In this document: positions 14,118 to 16,175 of the stretch, piece after piece
How the letters are laid out: every line of letters begins with the position of its first letter
Position numbering within the stretch: position 1 is the first letter of the stretch
Origin: Gammaproteobacteria bacterium
GTDB taxonomy: Bacteria > Pseudomonadota > Gammaproteobacteria > Pseudomonadales > Azotimanducaceae
Assembly (NCBI GenBank): GCA_027295975.1
Contig: JAPUJX010000366.1
Coordinates: forward strand, 1-16,175
Length of the DNA: 16,175 nucleotides
Reading direction: 5' to 3'
The notes under the pieces: generated by a model
Seen by the model: the letters and a program-made list of their open reading frames with translations, nothing else
Told to the model about the DNA's origin: nothing
The model's database searches: none
Made by a program: the position numbers and the translations under genes

Positions 14118-14942
14118 ATGACCCACGAGAAAACCGAGAAACTGCAGAAGATGTTGGCAGAACTCGGTTACGGCTCGCGCCGGGAAATGGAGCACTGGAT
14201 TGGTTCGGGTCGAATCGCCGTGAATGGACAACCGGCGCATATCGGTCAGCGGGTAACCGGAAAAGATCGTATACGGGTTGACGGGAAGGCCCTCCATCGA
14301 CGCTCGAACGAATCCTCCAGAGTGTTGGTATACAACAAACCGGTGGGCGTGATCTGCTCACGCCGCGATCCGGAAGGCAGACGCAGCGTATTCGACGATT
14401 TGCCGAAAATACGCAACGGCCGCTGGATCTCGGTTGGTCGTCTCGACATCCAGACCACGGGTTTGTTACTGCTGTCCAATGACGGGGCACTGGCCAACCG
14501 CATGATGCATCCTTCCACCGGTCTCGATCGGGAGTATGCCGTTCGAATCATCGGTAAATTGAGCGGCGAGGCGATCCAGCGGTTACTGGCAGGCGTCGAG
14601 ATCGACGGCGAGTTGCACCGCTTCAACGACGTCCAGTATTACAATGGCTCCAGCATCAACCACTGGTATCACGTGGTGTTGATGGAAGGAAAAAACCGTG
14701 AGGTGCGGCGTTTGTTCGACGCGGAGGGGGTGACCGTCAGCCGACTGAAACGGGTCAGATTCGGTCCGGTGGTGTTACCTTCGACCTTGCCGCGAGGTCG
14801 CATTGCGGAGTTGGGCCACGCCGACCTGACCAGCTTGTACAAGCTGCTGCGGCTACCGCTGATTGCCCGTCCGAACCGCCGCCGTGAGAATCGACGTTCC
14901 TTGCTGCTGCCGTATCCGGAACTCCCCAACCTCAAGGAATAA
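14118..14942 (+). CDS. rluB: 23S rRNA pseudouridine synthase RluB
   Basis: RluB isomerises a uridine (U2605 in E. coli numbering) in the peptidyl-transferase region of 23S rRNA. The 274-residue product has an S4 RNA-binding domain (about 6-65: EKLQKMLAELGYGSRREMEHWI), then the RsuA/RluB/E/F catalytic domain with VLVYNKPVGVICS at 69-81 and GRLDIQTTGLLLLSNDG at 108-124; D110 is the expected catalytic aspartate. GKNREVRRLFDAEG and LPRGRIAEL near the end are typical of RluB. A basic C-terminal tail follows. The start is ATG without a clear ribosome binding site; the GC-rich repeat lies just upstream. Its stop is 6 bases from the convergent yciK stop. RluB is the best subfamily call given the scpAB context; RluE/F are less likely. 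Confidence 0.93.
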   Translation: MTHEKTEKLQKMLAELGYGSRREMEHWIGSGRIAVNGQPAHIGQRVTGKDRIRVDGKALHRRSNESSRVLVYNKPVGVICSRRDPEGRRSVFDDLPKIRNGRWISVGRLDIQTTGLLLLSNDGALANRMMHPSTGLDREYAVRIIGKLSGEAIQRLLAGVEIDGELHRFNDVQYYNGSSINHWYHVVLMEGKNREVRRLFDAEGVTVSRLKRVRFGPVVLPSTLPRGRIAELGHADLTSLYKLLRLPLIARPNRRRENRRSLLLPYPELPNLKE

Positions 14943-14948
14943 AAGGGG

Positions 14949-15758
14949 TCACTTAGCTACGGGGCCGATCCAGCTCCGGGCATCGAATTGTTCGCCGGTG
15001 ACACCTCTGGAAAGATCCGTCATCAGGTAGAGGGCCAGATCGAGCCGTTCTTCGGGTGCTGGAAGCGTGGCGGGGTTTTCCGTTGGATATGCCGCACGGC
15101 GCATGGCGGTGCGGGTCCCACCGGGATTGAGGCTGTTGACGCGAATTTTCGCCGCGTGCTCGTGTTCATCGGCAAGCACCTGGGTGAGGCCCTCGAGAGC
15201 GAACTTGGAGACCGCATACGCACCCCAGTAAGCCCGCCCTTTGCGGCCTACGCTCGAAGAGATCATTACGATTGAAGCGGCTGGACTCTTTTCCAGGGCC
15301 GGTAACAGTGCCCGGGTGAGCAGGAAGGGGGCGAAGGCGTTGACTTGCATCACCTGCTGCCATTGTTCGGCGGGGTAGTGGGCGATCGGCACTTTCGGAC
15401 CGAGAATCGAAGCGTTGTGCAGGATGCCGTCCAGCCGTCCGAAGGAAGTATCGATGGCTTGCATTAATGTTTGTCCGCTTTCTTCGTCTAATGCCAGCAG
15501 GTCACAGGGTACGATCACGGGCTCGGTCGGGGTGTGGGTCGTAATCCAATCGAACACGGCTTCGAGTTTTGTCCGGGTGCGTCCCAACAGCACCACGTGG
15601 GCGCCGAAGGTGGCAAACGTCTTAGCGGCGGCTCGACCGATGCCATCCCCGGCACCGGTGACGAGAATGATCTTCTCGGCCAGGCAGTCGTCCCCGGGGG
15701 CGAATCGCCAGTTCGGGCGAGCGGCCTCGAGTTCCGCGTAGTCAGTTTTTTCGAGCAT
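14949..15758 (-). CDS. yciK: YciK-family short-chain dehydrogenase/reductase
   Basis: The 269-residue classical SDR has the cofactor loop TGAGDGIG at 34-41, HNAS at 114-117 (the NNAG position), S167-S169 and the catalytic YAVSK at 181-185, followed by NPGGTRTAMRR. The N-terminal extension before the Rossmann fold (about 28 residues) and the PNWRF/RAYWGAYAVSKFALEGL segments match E. coli YciK, whose physiological substrate is not established. Its ATG lies inside the ubiG 3' end (17-base overlap), so the two genes are translationally coupled. In Pseudomonas aeruginosa a phosphatase gene (mupP) sits between ubiG and the yciK homologue; here it is absent. The gene converges tightly on rluB. Confidence 0.93.
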   Translation of the reverse strand: MLEKTDYAELEAARPNWRFAPGDDCLAEKIILVTGAGDGIGRAAAKTFATFGAHVVLLGRTRTKLEAVFDWITTHTPTEPVIVPCDLLALDEESGQTLMQAIDTSFGRLDGILHNASILGPKVPIAHYPAEQWQQVMQVNAFAPFLLTRALLPALEKSPAASIVMISSSVGRKGRAYWGAYAVSKFALEGLTQVLADEHEHAAKIRVNSLNPGGTRTAMRRAAYPTENPATLPAPEERLDLALYLMTDLSRGVTGEQFDARSWIGPVAK

Positions 15759-16175
15759 GGAGCAGATAGTTCACATCGACGTCGCTGGACAGGGTGCACT
15801 GCCTGCTGAATGGGTTGTAGCGCATTCCGGTAATTTCCATCACCTCCAACCCTGCCGCTGTGACCGCACGGGCGAGTTCCGCCGGACGGATGAACTTCGC
15901 GTAATCGTGGGTGCCTCGAGGCAGGAGCCCCAACACGTATTCGGCGCCCAGGACCATCAAGACATAGGCTTTGGGATTGCGATTGATGGTGGAGAACACC
16001 AGATGCCCGCCTGGGCTGGTGAGATCCGCGCAAGCCTTGACGGTGGAGGTGTAATCCGGCACATGTTCCAACATTTCGAGACAGGTCACCGTGGAGAATC
16101 CTCCCGGGCGCTCGGTGGCAAGCGCTTCCGCCGTTGTCGCGAGGTATTCGACCTGGACACCCGATTCCATTGCAT
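15742..16175 (-). CDS. ubiG: UbiG, ubiquinone biosynthesis O-methyltransferase (N-terminus beyond window edge)
   Basis: UbiG performs both O-methylations of ubiquinone synthesis at the inner membrane, using SAM. About 143 C-terminal residues are present. Diagnostic motifs are TCLEMLEHVPD (post-II block of the methyltransferase fold), GGHLVFSTINRNPKAY, GAEYVLGLLPRGTHDYAKFIRP and the end SSDVDVNYLLHARKN. The residues before the first visible Met (HAMESGVQ) also match family sequence, so this Met is internal and the true start and the SAM glycine loop lie to the right of the window. The gene overlaps yciK by 17 bases. The presence of ubiG implies a ubiquinone-using respiratory bacterium, consistent with a gammaproteobacterium. 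Confidence 0.95.
   Translation of the reverse strand, partial: AMESGVQVEYLATTAEALATERPGGFSTVTCLEMLEHVPDYTSTVKACADLTSPGGHLVFSTINRNPKAYVLMVLGAEYVLGLLPRGTHDYAKFIRPAELARAVTAAGLEVMEITGMRYNPFSRQCTLSSDVDVNYLLHARKN

Noticed and set aside
1..16175. CRISPR arrays, prophage genes, transposases, toxin-antitoxin pairs, tRNA or rRNA genes
   Set aside because: Read through on both strands; the only repeats found are the short ones listed, and every large coding region is explained by a conserved gene.

Overview
This window is a chromosomal housekeeping segment from a bacterium that is most likely a gammaproteobacterium. The evidence is the gene set and order: a fused mnmC, yciB, a TIGR04211-type SH3 protein, yciO-trpS-scpA-scpB-rluB facing yciK, and ubiG directly upstream of yciK. 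The yciO...rluB...yciK neighbourhood recalls the E. coli rnm-yciO-yciQ-rluB-btuR-yciK region. DNA is moderately GC-rich. About half of the genes appear to start with GTG or TTG.

Layout. Positions 1-2275 (minus) hold a 3-mercaptopyruvate sulfurtransferase-like gene overlapping mnmC by ATGA; mnmC runs off the left edge. Positions 2475-5058 (plus) hold two tandem, closely related membrane fatty-acid desaturases, each with its own strong ribosome binding site. Positions 5102-7317 (minus) hold a membrane-anchored cold-shock-domain protein followed 8 bases later by argS. Positions 7398-8039 (minus) hold an exported cyclophilin-type prolyl isomerase. Positions 8194-10254 (minus) hold yciB, an SH3/coiled-coil/TM envelope protein and pdxJ, which overlap or nearly abut. 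Positions 10255-10575 form the one long gene-free stretch, with a 151-bp fold-back element and a perfect interrupted palindrome. Positions 10576-14942 (plus) hold yciO, trpS, scpA, scpB and rluB. Positions 14949-16175 (minus) hold yciK and the 3' part of ubiG, overlapping by 17 bases.

Themes. tRNA biology recurs: mnmC and possibly its coupled sulfurtransferase, argS, trpS and the YrdC-fold yciO. Chromosome segregation (scpAB), rRNA modification (rluB), lipid desaturation and envelope proteins (yciB, SH3) fill the rest. I see no phage, IS transposase, CRISPR array, rRNA or tRNA gene.

The most notable items are small. They are an 18-bp minisatellite that builds a repetitive SPQTPN tail on the sulfurtransferase at its junction with mnmC; a four-cysteine pattern in TrpRS resembling the Thermotoga 4Fe-4S site; a fold-back element between yciB and yciO; and a 15-bp coding repeat in yciB whose units carry Shine-Dalgarno-like cores just before the next gene. 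I do not see a clear novel multi-gene system.
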